This document shows, one piece after another, positions 1 through 9,020 of a DNA stretch of 64,000 bases (positions are counted from its first letter, which is position 1; each line of letters opens with the position of its first letter). Below the pieces are notes generated by a model. It did no database searches and was not told where the DNA came from. It worked only from the letters and a program-made list of their open reading frames with translations. The DNA lies in assembly GCA_019931185.1 (NCBI GenBank), contig JAINDK010000009.1, forward strand, positions 1-64,000. Reading direction: 5' to 3'. This DNA is from Bryobacter sp. CoA8 C33 (GTDB lineage: Bacteria; Acidobacteriota; Terriglobia; Bryobacterales; Bryobacteraceae). The position numbers were made by a program, and so were the translations under genes.

Positions 1-148
<148 letters not shown>

Positions 149-170
149 TACCGGCATTGCCGGTATGGGA

Positions 171-222
171 AACAAGGGGGCTCAACCCGGTTTGGGTTCG
201 AGCCCCCTGTTGATTTATACTA
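171..222 (+). terminator. Hairpin after tuf, probable terminator
   Basis: A strong inverted repeat pairs ACAAGGGGGCTC with GAGCCCCCTGT and has an inner AACCC/GGGTT stem. It is followed by a short T-rich stretch (TTGATTTATAC). It lies between the tuf stop and tRNA-Trp. The U tract is weak, so partial termination or RNA processing before the tRNA is possible. Confidence 0.6.
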
Positions 223-238
223 GAATGGGATTTCCGAT

Positions 239-312
239 AGGGGCATAGGCTAACGGTAAACCAGCGGTCTCCAAAACCGCCTTTGGGGGTTCGAATCCCT
301 CTGCCCCTGCCA
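239..312 (+). tRNA. trnW: tRNA-Trp (anticodon CCA)
   Basis: The acceptor stem AGGGGCA pairs with TGCCCCT at 302-308. The anticodon arm GCGGT-CTCCAAA-ACCGC shows anticodon CCA. The T arm contains GGTTCGAATCC, and the CCA tail is encoded at 310-312. A tRNA-Trp between tuf and secE is a frequent bacterial arrangement. Confidence 0.97.
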
Positions 313-375
313 AAAAACCTCCTTCATTCCCCGCCGGCCTGTCAGCGCAGGCTCAAGCCCGGAGAAAGCAATCGA

Positions 376-609
376 ATGGCGAACGAAAACGCGATAACAA
401 AGGCCTCCTCGTGGGTCCAGAACGTAAGAGATTATTTTGAAGACCTGCAAAAGGAAATGCGGCTGGTCACCTGGCCGAACCGCAAGCAGGTGGTGGCGAC
501 CACGACCGTTGTGGTGGCTAGCGTATTCCTGTTCGCGGCGTATTTCGCCGTGGTGGACCAGTTGTTTGCCCGCGGCGTGACGCAGATTTTTCAATGGAGC
601 GCAAAATAG
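376..609 (+). CDS. secE: Preprotein translocase subunit SecE
   Basis: This 77-residue protein is the small essential SecE subunit that clamps SecY in the inner-membrane Sec translocon. An amphipathic N-terminal segment contains the SecE signature EMRLVTWPNRKQV. A single transmembrane segment follows (about residues 40-62), and there is a short tail. The ATG at 376 was chosen because GGAGAAAG lies just upstream and because the open frame further 5' runs into the tRNA. The length is normal for the one-helix SecE of most bacteria. It precedes nusG by 15 bases, almost certainly in one transcript. Confidence 0.96.
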   Translation: MANENAITKASSWVQNVRDYFEDLQKEMRLVTWPNRKQVVATTTVVVASVFLFAAYFAVVDQLFARGVTQIFQWSAK

Positions 610-624
610 CGCCGCGAGGATCCC

Positions 625-1278
625 ATGGCGGAATTTGACGAAATCAACGAATCCGGCGAAGTGAGCGAAGACGGCCCGGTCCCCGCGGGGGGCGAGGCGG
701 CCGAGGTAGAAGTGGCGGCGGAAGCGCCGGCGGAGGATGCCGCCTACGCAAACATGAACTGGTACATTATCCACACCTATTCGGGCTTCGAGAATAAGGT
801 GGCCGAGAGTCTGCGCAGCCGCGCTCAGGCTTTCGGATTCGATCACCGTTTGGGGCAGATTCTCATCCCCAAGGAGCAGGTGGTCGAGATGAAGAACGGC
901 AAGAAGGTGACCAGCGAGCGAATGCTGTATCCGGGCTATGTGATGATCCAGATGGAAATGGATGATCAGCTGTGGCACGAGGTAAAGAACACGCCGCGCG
1001 TAACGGGATTTGTGGGCGGTGGCAATACGCCGGTGCCGCTAACGGCGGATGAAGTGAACAAGGTTTTGTTCCGGCAGACGCGCACGGGCGATGCGCCACG
1101 GCCGAAGGTCACTTACGAAAAGAACGAGACGGTACGTATTGTGGACGGGCCGTTCAACAATTTCTCCGGCAAGGTGGACGAAGTCAACCCGGAACGCAAC
1201 ACGCTGCGCGTCATGGTGACAATCTTCGGGCGATCCACACCTGTCGAACTCGACTTCCTACAAGTAGAAAAGGTATAA
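625..1278 (+). CDS. nusG: Transcription termination/antitermination protein NusG
   Basis: This 217-residue protein binds RNA polymerase and suppresses pausing, and it links to Rho or ribosomal protein S10. The NGN domain begins near residue 45 ([15 protein letters not shown]) and carries the conserved [13 protein letters not shown]-terminal KOW domain follows ([15 protein letters not shown]). The first 43 residues form an extra tail rich in Glu, Asp and Ala that E. coli NusG lacks. A start at Met44 would give the core protein, but the ATG at 625 is better placed after secE. The gene is 4 bases upstream of rplK. Confidence 0.96.
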   Translation: MAEFDEINESGEVSEDGPVPAGGEAAEVEVAAEAPAEDAAYANMNWYIIHTYSGFENKVAESLRSRAQAFGFDHRLGQILIPKEQVVEMKNGKKVTSERMLYPGYVMIQMEMDDQLWHEVKNTPRVTGFVGGGNTPVPLTADEVNKVLFRQTRTGDAPRPKVTYEKNETVRIVDGPFNNFSGKVDEVNPERNTLRVMVTIFGRSTPVELDFLQVEKV

Positions 1279-1282
1279 GCAA

Positions 1283-1711
1283 ATGGCGAAGAAAGTTACA
1301 GGCTCAGTTAAGCTGCAAATCCCGGCGGGCAAAGCGACTCCGGCGCCCCCGGTCGGTACCGCTCTTGGTCCGCAAGGCGTCAACATCATGGAATTCTGTA
1401 AGGCCTTCAACGCGAGGACTTCCGGACCGGACATGGCGGGGTTGATCATCCCCGTTGTGATCACGATCTTCTCGGATCGCACCTTCACCTTCATCACGAA
1501 GACGCCGCCGGTGCCGGTGTTGATCAAGAAGGCGCTGAATCTGCAAAGCGGCTCGAAGGAACCGAACAAGAACAAGGTCGGCAAGATCACGATGAAGCAG
1601 ATCGAGGAGATCGCCAAGGTGAAAATGCCGGATCTGAACAGTTTCGATCTCGAGGGCGTGATCAATCAGGTGAAGGGCACCTGCCGTTCGATGGGTGTGG
1701 AAGTCATTTAG
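1283..1711 (+). CDS. rplK: 50S ribosomal protein L11
   Basis: This 142-residue protein is L11, which binds 23S rRNA in the GTPase-associated centre. It shows the N-terminal [20 protein letters not shown] and the C-terminal rRNA-binding segment ending CRSMGVEV. Its length is standard and it is translationally close to nusG. In most bacteria rplA (L1) follows directly. Here the next gene is a TonB-dependent receptor and no rplA occurs anywhere in the window. Confidence 0.97.
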   Translation: MAKKVTGSVKLQIPAGKATPAPPVGTALGPQGVNIMEFCKAFNARTSGPDMAGLIIPVVITIFSDRTFTFITKTPPVPVLIKKALNLQSGSKEPNKNKVGKITMKQIEEIAKVKMPDLNSFDLEGVINQVKGTCRSMGVEVI

Positions 1712-1737
1712 CTGTCATTTCCACAGTTCGGCTTGCT

Positions 1738-1778
1738 AAGATGCGAAGTAACATGTTGCTTCGCATCTTTCTTATTTT
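1738..1778 (+). terminator. Terminator-like palindrome covering the start of the next gene
   Basis: AAGATGCGAAG (1738-1748) and CTTCGCATCTT (1759-1769) form a perfect 11-bp inverted repeat. The ten bases between them contain AACATGTT, itself a palindrome, so nearly all 32 bases can pair. A U-rich run, CTTTCTTATTTT, follows immediately. This is the layout of an intrinsic terminator and is placed to end the rplK transcript. Both candidate ATG codons of the following receptor gene (1741 and 1753) lie inside it, so it could also mask translation initiation. Confidence 0.65.
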
Positions 1779-4700
1779 GGCGGCTCTCGCCTGCTCGATC
1801 CACGCTCAACAGACGGCTGGCACGCTGACTGGGGCGGTAACGGACGCCACCGGCGCGGTGATTCCCGGGGCGGTGATCAAGGCCGTGAACCTGGCGACGA
1901 ATGCGGCGCGCGAGACCGTTTCTGACGCGAGCGGCAACTATACGATTCCCTTTCTGCCAGCGGGGGAGTACACGGTGACTTTGACGGCGAAGGGATTTCA
2001 GAGTCAGAAGATCGCTTCGCTGACACTGCAGGTTCAGCAGTCCCTGCGGCAGGATTTTTCGCTGAAGGTGGGTGAGGTCAGCGAGTCGATATCCGTCGAT
2101 GCCTCGGCGGCGGTGCTGCAGACTGATAACGCGGTGGTCGGCACGGTGATTGATGCGACGAAGGTGGTGCAACTGCCGCTCAACGGGCGGAATTTTGTGC
2201 AGTTGGCCCAGTTGATTCCCGGGGTGCAGGCGGGCACTCCGGGCTCGATTACGGTGCGGCGCGGCCGTGGTTCGATCGGGCAACAAAGCGCGGCCTTCGG
2301 GGAAACGGGCATGAGCGCCAATGGGGCGCGCGACACGGCAAACCGTTATTTCATCGATGGCATCGAGTTCATGGACTACGACGCGATGACTTTCAGTTTC
2401 TCGCCGAGCATCGACTCGCTGAGCGAGTTCAAGGTGGAGACCTCGAGCTACGGCGCCGAGTCGGGCGGGGCGCCGGGCGGGCAGGTAAATCTGATCACGC
2501 GCCGCGGCACGAACCAGTACCGGGGCACGTTGTGGCTCTTTAACCGGAATGACGCCCTGACGCAGAGCTATGACGCCATTGCCGGCCGCGGTGTGTCGAA
2601 CCCCCGTTTGAACCGCAACCAGTTTGGGGTCAACTTCGGTGGCCCAGTTTACATTCCGAAGGTCTATAACGGCAAGGACAAGACATTCTTTTTCTTCAAC
2701 TGGGAGGAGGGGCGTCTGCTGCAGGCGGCCAACCCCGGTTTGCGGATTGTCGCCACCGAGGCGCAGCGCAACGGGGACTTCCGTGGTCTGCTCAATGCCA
2801 CTTCCCGGCAGCCACTGACGCTGCGTGACCCGCTGAATGCCGGCATTGTGGGCAACGTGATCCCGCTCTCGCGGCTGAGCCCGCAGGCTCGCGCTTTTAT
2901 CCAGTTCACGCCGCTGCCGAATACGCAGCAAGGGCTGCAAAACTTCATCTCGCAACGGCCGACGGGCTTGTCCCAACAGGATACGTACACGGGGCGGGTC
3001 GACCATGTGTTCTCCACCAAGGACACGATCTTTGCCCGCTACATTTTTAACGATACATTCGAGGCTGGCATTCCCTTCTGGGGCAACGACCAGCGCGACA
3101 ACATCGGCTCGGCGCGGACGGTGAGCGGCAACTGGGTGCATACGTTCTCCCCGACCCTGATCAATGACTTCAAAGGCGGCACGGCATCGTTTGCCGAGTT
3201 TGAAACCTTCGGTACTTCGAATAAGCCGGAATTTGATATCGCCAACAAGATGGGCCTGCCGCTTGTCTCGAAATTGCCGAAAGAATTCGGCCCGCCGCAG
3301 ATCAGCATCAGCGGCGCCGACGGCGGCTATTCGGTGTTCGATCTGCAGCGGCAGATCGGCCCGCGCGACCGTTCGAATGCGATCGTGCAATTTACCGACA
3401 CGCTTTCCTGGCAAAAGGGCAAGCATCTGATGAAGTTTGGTGTCGATCTGGCCAAACGTTATGTGACCTTCGATCAGGCTCGCCAGCCCCGCGGGCAGTT
3501 CAGCTTTGATGGCCTGTACACGGGCTCGGCCTTCGCCGACTTCATGCTGGGTTATGTGCGGACCGCGCTGATCAACCCGGTGCCTACCTCAACGCGCTTG
3601 AGCAACTGGTGGCAGAGCTTCTTCTTCAACGATGACTGGCGCGTGACCAACCGCCTGACCGTGAACGTGGGGATGCGCTACGACTACTTTGGGCCCTACT
3701 ATCAGGCCGACGACAAAATGGTAAACATCACGCAGAACGGCTACATTGTCGGCAATCTGTTCAATCCGAGCAATTCGCCCTTCGGCCGGGCGTTGATTAA
3801 ACCGGATCGCAACAACTGGGGGCCGCGGATCGGCCTTGCCTGGCGGCCGGCCCTGCTGAATGATACGGTGGTGCGCGCGGGTTATGGCGTTTACTATACG
3901 CCGCAGATTTCCAACGCGATTTTCGCGATGGCGGAAGGCGCGCAGGCGACCGCCGGCGCCAACATCGTCGGCAGTCCGTCGGGGGTGCCCGATCTGTTCT
4001 TCAGCAACCCCTTTGCTGGAGCGCAGACAGGCGGCGCGCTGAATTTCGCCGTGTCCAATGATCCGGATATGCGCGACAGCTACATCCAGCAATGGAACCT
4101 GAACCTGCAGAAAAAGCTGCCTGGTAATTTCGTTCTCGACGTCGGCTATGTCGGCTCAAAGGGAACGCGTTTGATTGTGACCTTCGAGGATCTGAACCGC
4201 CCGATCGCGCTGATCGATCCGCGTGTCGCCGGCCAGCCGTCGATCAATGCGCGGCGGCCCAACCAACAGTTCCTGCGCCCCGTGCGCAGCGACAAGAGTG
4301 TCGGCAACAGCACCTATCACGCCCTGCAGATGAAGTTTGAACGCCGGATGGCCAAGGGCATCACGGTGCTGGGCGCCTACACTTGGTCGCACGCGATTTC
4401 CGGACCCAACGACATCGGGGGACAGGTGGGCGGCGGCTCGTTTATCGGAGCGCCGCAGGACGTCTACAACGGACAGAATGACAAGGCGACCTCCGGCTTC
4501 GATGTACGGCATCGCCAGGTGAACACGGTACTTTACGATCTGCCGTTTTTCCGCAATTCGACCAACCGGCTTTTGAAAAGCTTCCTGGGTGGCTGGCAGG
4601 CTTCGACGATTATGACCTTCCAGAGCGGTTTCCCGGCACCCGTGGGCGCGAACATCGATACGACGGGCACGGGCGTGAATTCACGGCCTGACCAGATCTC

Positions 4701-5064
4701 CGGCCAGAACGGCAATTTACCCGGCAGTCAACGGACCTGGCAGAAGTGGTTCAATACGGGAGCCTTTATTGCGGCCGACCGGAACCCTGCGGCCTATGGC
4801 CGCTTCGGGACTTCGCCGCGGACGGATGCGATCCGCCTACCCGGTATCATCAACGCCGATTTTTCCGTGAACAAGAACTTCGCGATCCGCGAAAACATGC
4901 GTTTCGAATTTCGCACGGAGATCTTCAACCTGATGAATCACTACAATCCCGACCCTGGCGCGGTAGACCGTAACGTCCGTTCACAGACGTTCGGCGCCGT
5001 GGGGGGCGGCGTGCAGGGGATTACAACGCGGGTCATCCAGTTGGGTGGTAAGTTGTATTTCTGA
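1741..5064 (+). CDS. Oar-like TonB-dependent receptor with carboxypeptidase-like N-terminal domain
   Basis: This protein of about 1107 residues is predicted to be an outer-membrane receptor. It has a signal peptide (LLRIFLILAALACSIHAQ). A carboxypeptidase regulatory-like fold follows, about residues 25-105 (GTLTGAVTDATGAVIPGAV). The plug carries the family motif LPLNGRNFVQLAQLIPGV (about residues 145-165). The barrel contains TVNVGMRYDYFGPYY, and the C-terminus ends in aromatic LYF as expected for BAM-dependent insertion. The ATG at 1753 fits the signal peptide best, and 1741 is the upstream alternative. Such receptors are abundant in Solibacter relatives. The substrate is unknown and is probably an oligosaccharide or peptide taken up with TonB energy. 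Confidence 0.9.
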   Translation: MRSNMLLRIFLILAALACSIHAQQTAGTLTGAVTDATGAVIPGAVIKAVNLATNAARETVSDASGNYTIPFLPAGEYTVTLTAKGFQSQKIASLTLQVQQSLRQDFSLKVGEVSESISVDASAAVLQTDNAVVGTVIDATKVVQLPLNGRNFVQLAQLIPGVQAGTPGSITVRRGRGSIGQQSAAFGETGMSANGARDTANRYFIDGIEFMDYDAMTFSFSPSIDSLSEFKVETSSYGAESGGAPGGQVNLITRRGTNQYRGTLWLFNRNDALTQSYDAIAGRGVSNPRLNRNQFGVNFGGPVYIPKVYNGKDKTFFFFNWEEGRLLQAANPGLRIVATEAQRNGDFRGLLNATSRQPLTLRDPLNAGIVGNVIPLSRLSPQARAFIQFTPLPNTQQGLQNFISQRPTGLSQQDTYTGRVDHVFSTKDTIFARYIFNDTFEAGIPFWGNDQRDNIGSARTVSGNWVHTFSPTLINDFKGGTASFAEFETFGTSNKPEFDIANKMGLPLVSKLPKEFGPPQISISGADGGYSVFDLQRQIGPRDRSNAIVQFTDTLSWQKGKHLMKFGVDLAKRYVTFDQARQPRGQFSFDGLYTGSAFADFMLGYVRTALINPVPTSTRLSNWWQSFFFNDDWRVTNRLTVNVGMRYDYFGPYYQADDKMVNITQNGYIVGNLFNPSNSPFGRALIKPDRNNWGPRIGLAWRPALLNDTVVRAGYGVYYTPQISNAIFAMAEGAQATAGANIVGSPSGVPDLFFSNPFAGAQTGGALNFAVSNDPDMRDSYIQQWNLNLQKKLPGNFVLDVGYVGSKGTRLIVTFEDLNRPIALIDPRVAGQPSINARRPNQQFLRPVRSDKSVGNSTYHALQMKFERRMAKGITVLGAYTWSHAISGPNDIGGQVGGGSFIGAPQDVYNGQNDKATSGFDVRHRQVNTVLYDLPFFRNSTNRLLKSFLGGWQASTIMTFQSGFPAPVGANIDTTGTGVNSRPDQISGQNGNLPGSQRTWQKWFNTGAFIAADRNPAAYGRFGTSPRTDAIRLPGIINADFSVNKNFAIRENMRFEFRTEIFNLMNHYNPDPGAVDRNVRSQTFGAVGGGVQGITTRVIQLGGKLYF

Positions 5065-5176
5065 TATTCACTGCAGCGTAATGGCTTTTTCGATACAATC
5101 AAGTGACCTTGCCGATTTTCTCCGGCTCTGATCCGGAAGAAGAATTGACTTTCTGTTTCTGAGGAAAAAACCAAGT
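5065..5176 (+). promoter_or_regulatory. Gap between the two receptors, candidate promoter
   Basis: The 112-base gap contains TACAAT at 5094-5099, one base from the sigma-70 -10 consensus. No convincing -35 box sits at 17 bases. TTCACT at 5067 is too far. GAGGAAAA upstream of the ATG at 5177 is a good ribosome-binding site. The promoter call is weak. Confidence 0.3.
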
Positions 5177-8100
5177 ATGAAGAGCAAAGTGTGCTCCCGA
5201 ATTTCCCCGGTGAGCCTTGTGACCCTGGCCTTGTTGCTGGCCGCGTCACTGGGTTTTGCCCAATCTGATAACTCCAGCATTTCCGGTGTCGTAAAGGATC
5301 CCAGCGGTGCGGTAATTGCCAACGCGAAAGTGACCGTCAAGAATGAAGGCACTTCGTTTGAGCGGCAATCGACCACGAACGCCAGCGGATTCTACACTGT
5401 TACCAACATTGCTCCCGGCTACTACACCGTATCAGTGGAGGCCCCTGGCTTCAAGAAGGCCTCGGTGAGCCGTAACAAATTGGATGCCGGTCTCCCGATT
5501 GCTGTGAATGTCGATCTGGCCGTTGGTCAGGTGACTGACACGGTGACGGTGGAAGCGAGCGTGGCGCAGATCAATACCGAATCGGCCGCGGTCGGTAAGA
5601 CGGTAGAACGCAAGCAGATCGAAACGATGGCCTTGAACGGCCGCAACCCGATCCAGTTGGCGCTGCTGAAGCCGGGCGTGCGCGGTGGCGCTCTTTCGGG
5701 CTTTAACTTCGCGCTGTCTAGCGGTGGATTCACCATTAACGGCGGCCGTTCGCAGGACTCACTAATCACTTTTGACGGTGCAGTTGGCATCCGTACCCGC
5801 GCCAATGGTACCTCGATTGGTTCGGCCGACGTCGATACGGTGCAGGAAGTGCAGATTCTGACGGCGAACTACGCTGCCGAATATGGCCGTTCCGGCAACG
5901 GTCAGATCCGCATGGTGACGCGTTCGGGCGGCCGTGAATTCCATGGCTCCTTCTACGAGTACCTGCGCAACAATGCGATGGACGCGAACCAGTGGTCGCG
6001 CAACCAGAGCACGGCTTCGAACTTTACGGCGCCCCTCAAGTTCAACCAGTATGGCTACAACTTTTCCGGACCCGTCTTCATTCCGAAGGGTTGGAATCGG
6101 AATCGCGAAAAGCTGTTTTTTATGTTTGCCCAGGAATGGGTGAAGCTGCGTCAGGAATCGTCGACGTTCCAGCGCGTGCCGTCGATGGCGATGCGCAATG
6201 GTGACTTCAGCGAATTGGCTGGAACGAACATCTATTACAACGCACCGCGTATGATCAACGATCCGACTACGGGTGCGCCCTTTCCGGGCAACGTCATTCC
6301 GGCGAGCCGATTGAGCCCCAACGGTATTGCCTTTTTGCGCACGTATCCGCAGCCGAACGGAATCTATCCTGGCAATGCCAACTTCTTCCAGGTTCGTCCA
6401 GCTCCCCGCGACCAACGCAAGGATACCTACTCGATTGACTACAATCCGACTTCGAATCAAGTGGTACGTTTTCGGCACTCCAACTTTGACTATTTCGAAT
6501 CGAATGCGTTTATTAGTGGTTTCGACTTCGCTCCCTCGCAGCTCGACCGGCCCAACAAGACGGGCAGCCTGACGCACACCTGGACTCTCAGTCCAACGAT
6601 GATCAACGAAGCTATGTTTGCTGCCTCCAACGATCGTGTTACGATCGGCGTGCAGCGCGTGGGCCGCTTCCAGCGCTCGGTCAACAACATTACCTACCCG
6701 TACCTGTTCCCGGAACCGAAGGAAATCAATGATAAGATCCCCACGGTCGTGATTCCCAATGTGGGTACGATCGACGGTGGCCCGTATCCGGCTAGCTCCT
6801 CCGGCCCGATCTACCAATTGTCAAATAACTTCACGAAGATCGCTGGCAACCACACGATCAAGGCGGGTGTTTACTTTGAACGCTCTGGCCAAAATGACTT
6901 CGACCAGATCAACGTATCGGGAGTGCCCGGGGGCACCAACAACCAGAACGGCCGTTTTGAATTCAACGACGTACGTCCTGGCGGTGCACCTGGCACCGGC
7001 ACGGGTTTGACGAATGCGGCCCTCGGCCTGTTCTCGACCTACGCTGAAATCGGTCCGCGCAGCTTTACTCCCTACCGCGGCCACCTGTTCGAATTCTTCG
7101 TGCAGGACAGCTGGCGCGTGAACCAGAAACTGAAAGTGGAAATTGGCATGCGTGCTTCGCGCTCCAACGGCTACTACAAGTCATTGTGGGGCAACATGGC
7201 TTACTTTGACCCGGCTGCTTATGACCTCAGCCGCGCCGCGGTGCTGGACCGCACGAGCGGTAACGTGATCAGCGGGGACCGCTTCAATGGCGTCCGCATC
7301 CCTGGCACAGCTTGGCCGAAAGCCGCGATCGGCCGCATTCCGGCGGCAAGCGATCCGCAGTGGAACCGCCTCTTCGATGGCGGCGACGCTTATCCTTCGC
7401 CGAATCAGTTCAACGTTGTCCCGCGTCTCGGCCTCGCCTATTCGTTCACGAATAAGCAGGTGATTCGTGCCGGCTTCGGCGGCTTCATTTCCCGCCCCGG
7501 TGTTTATGACAGCGTCTTCCTTGGTGGCAATCCCCCCTTCCAGCCGATGGCCTCGGTGACGAATGGATCGGCTGACAACCCGGGCGGCGCGACGCGTACG
7601 GCCTTCCCGCAGTTCTTCATGACGATCGACCGCGCCTACAAGATTCCACGCAGCTACAACTGGAATCTGAGCTATCAACGGGAAATCGGTTTTGCGACCA
7701 CTCTTGAAGTTGGTTATGTGGGTACGGTGGGCAACTACCTGGCGCGCGAACGCGATCTGAACCAGTTGCCGACCGGCACGACCTTCCGTCCGGAAAACGC
7801 CGGCGCGAACGTCAACTTCCTGCGTCCCTACAAGGGTTTTGCGAACATCCCGATGCTCGAGCACTCGGGCCGCAGCACTTATCACGGTCTGCAGATCGAA
7901 GCAAACCGCCGCTTTACCAAGGGCTTCAGCTACGGTTTTGCCTACACGCTGTCGAAGACTATGGACAACAACTCGGGTCCGCGCGACGGCTTCATCGATA
8001 CCTTCAACCAACAGTTGAACTGGGGTAAGTCCGCGAACGATACCCGCCACATCGCGGTGATCAACTTCGTATGGGAAATGCCCTTCTTTAACTCGAGCGA

Positions 8101-8620
8101 CACAAACAAAGCTCTGCGCGCCATCGCTGGCGGCTGGCAGCTTTCGGGCGTGAATCAGTTCCAGACGGGTACGCCCTTCACGATCGCCAACGGTGACGAC
8201 TATCTCGGCATCGGTTCGGCAAACGGCAAGCCCTGGAACCTGGCTGGCGCGCCGCAGTATACGGGTCAATTCTCGAACCGTACGGCCGCTGGAAACTTTG
8301 AAGACGGTAACTTCTTCTTCCAGCGGACTTTGAACGGCTCGCCGCTGGCGACTCGTCCGGCGAACGGCACGCTACCGAACCAGAACCGGAACTCGGTCCA
8401 GTTTAATGGCCCGGGCTTCCAAAACTGGAACCTGGCGCTGTTCAAGGCCTTCCGGATCACGGAGCGTCAGGCTCTGACTTTCCGTGCTGAAGGCTTCAAC
8501 TGGATCAACCATCCGAACTGGGGTGGTGTGGATACCAATCCCACCTCGGCCAACTTCGGAAAGATCACTTCGAAGTCGAGTGAGCGCACGATGCAGCTCA
8601 GCCTGCGTTATAACTTCTAA
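5177..8620 (+). CDS. Oar-like TonB-dependent receptor
   Basis: This 1147-residue receptor has the same architecture as its upstream neighbour. It has a signal peptide ending near LGFAQSDNSS. A carboxypeptidase regulatory-like domain follows (SISGVVKDPSGAVIANAKV). The plug contains MALNGRNPIQLALLKPGV and the segment EVQILTANYAAEYGRSGNG. The large barrel ends in LSLRYNF, a typical C-terminal beta signal. A ribosome-binding site (GAGGAAAA) fits the ATG. Codon choice is less GC-extreme than in the neighbours, as expected for a highly expressed gene. It lies head-to-tail with the other receptor but the two diverge in sequence, so this is not a fresh duplication. A terminator hairpin follows. Confidence 0.92.
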   Translation: MKSKVCSRISPVSLVTLALLLAASLGFAQSDNSSISGVVKDPSGAVIANAKVTVKNEGTSFERQSTTNASGFYTVTNIAPGYYTVSVEAPGFKKASVSRNKLDAGLPIAVNVDLAVGQVTDTVTVEASVAQINTESAAVGKTVERKQIETMALNGRNPIQLALLKPGVRGGALSGFNFALSSGGFTINGGRSQDSLITFDGAVGIRTRANGTSIGSADVDTVQEVQILTANYAAEYGRSGNGQIRMVTRSGGREFHGSFYEYLRNNAMDANQWSRNQSTASNFTAPLKFNQYGYNFSGPVFIPKGWNRNREKLFFMFAQEWVKLRQESSTFQRVPSMAMRNGDFSELAGTNIYYNAPRMINDPTTGAPFPGNVIPASRLSPNGIAFLRTYPQPNGIYPGNANFFQVRPAPRDQRKDTYSIDYNPTSNQVVRFRHSNFDYFESNAFISGFDFAPSQLDRPNKTGSLTHTWTLSPTMINEAMFAASNDRVTIGVQRVGRFQRSVNNITYPYLFPEPKEINDKIPTVVIPNVGTIDGGPYPASSSGPIYQLSNNFTKIAGNHTIKAGVYFERSGQNDFDQINVSGVPGGTNNQNGRFEFNDVRPGGAPGTGTGLTNAALGLFSTYAEIGPRSFTPYRGHLFEFFVQDSWRVNQKLKVEIGMRASRSNGYYKSLWGNMAYFDPAAYDLSRAAVLDRTSGNVISGDRFNGVRIPGTAWPKAAIGRIPAASDPQWNRLFDGGDAYPSPNQFNVVPRLGLAYSFTNKQVIRAGFGGFISRPGVYDSVFLGGNPPFQPMASVTNGSADNPGGATRTAFPQFFMTIDRAYKIPRSYNWNLSYQREIGFATTLEVGYVGTVGNYLARERDLNQLPTGTTFRPENAGANVNFLRPYKGFANIPMLEHSGRSTYHGLQIEANRRFTKGFSYGFAYTLSKTMDNNSGPRDGFIDTFNQQLNWGKSANDTRHIAVINFVWEMPFFNSSDTNKALRAIAGGWQLSGVNQFQTGTPFTIANGDDYLGIGSANGKPWNLAGAPQYTGQFSNRTAAGNFEDGNFFFQRTLNGSPLATRPANGTLPNQNRNSVQFNGPGFQNWNLALFKAFRITERQALTFRAEGFNWINHPNWGGVDTNPTSANFGKITSKSSERTMQLSLRYNF

Positions 8621-8647
8621 GCGCTGGTCTGAGTCCATAAAGCCATG

Positions 8648-8677
8648 GGGCCTCCCTTCACGGGGAGGCCCTATATT
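8648..8677 (+). terminator. Rho-independent terminator after the second receptor
   Basis: GGGCCTCC and GGAGGCCC form a perfect GC stem around a short loop, followed by TATATTATT. It sits 27 bases after the receptor stop codon and should end that transcript. Confidence 0.75.
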
Positions 8678-8685
8678 ATTGGTGT

Positions 8686-9018
8686 ATGCAAAAGTTGATT
8701 CCGATACTCATGCTGGCTGCCAGTCTCAGCGCAGCGGATTTAAGCGGCAAATGGGCCTGCGAGGTGCAGACCGATGCGGGAAGTGGCTCACCGAGCTTTG
8801 AGTTCCAGCAGACGGGTGAAAAGCTGAAGGGCAAGTACTCCGGCCAGTTGGGGGATGCCGATGTCGAGGGCACCGTGCAAGGCTCGACCGCGACGTGGTC
8901 TTTCGGCGTGCAGGGAAGCTCCGTTGTTTATCAGGGCAAGCTCGAAGGCGCCGAGTTAAAAGGGAAAGTGGATCTGGCGGGGCAGGCGACCGGCACTTTC
9001 GTGTGCCGTAAGCAGTAG
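8686..9018 (+). CDS. Small secreted protein of unknown function
   Basis: This 110-residue protein has an N-terminal signal peptide (KLIPILMLAASLSAADL). The body is rich in Gly, Ser and Thr with short beta-strand-like repeats, such as LSGKWACEVQTDAG, KLKGKYSGQLGDADVEGTV and LKGKVDLAGQATGTF. This suggests a small beta-barrel resembling short lipocalin-like or DUF-type secreted proteins. I do not recognise a defined family. Two cysteines (in WACEV and FVCRK) could form a disulfide. It is two bases upstream of a sulfatase gene, so the two are probably co-transcribed. The start is supported by the signal peptide. Confidence 0.65.
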   Translation: MQKLIPILMLAASLSAADLSGKWACEVQTDAGSGSPSFEFQQTGEKLKGKYSGQLGDADVEGTVQGSTATWSFGVQGSSVVYQGKLEGAELKGKVDLAGQATGTFVCRKQ

Positions 9019-9020
9019 TC

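Noticed and set aside
1708-3426. Long minus-strand frame opposite the first receptor
   Set aside because: It is antisense to a clear receptor gene, has Arg/His-rich low-complexity composition and no recognisable motif. It is a by-product of high GC.
7181-8269. Long minus-strand frame inside the second receptor
   Set aside because: Antisense to a well-supported receptor; no family features.
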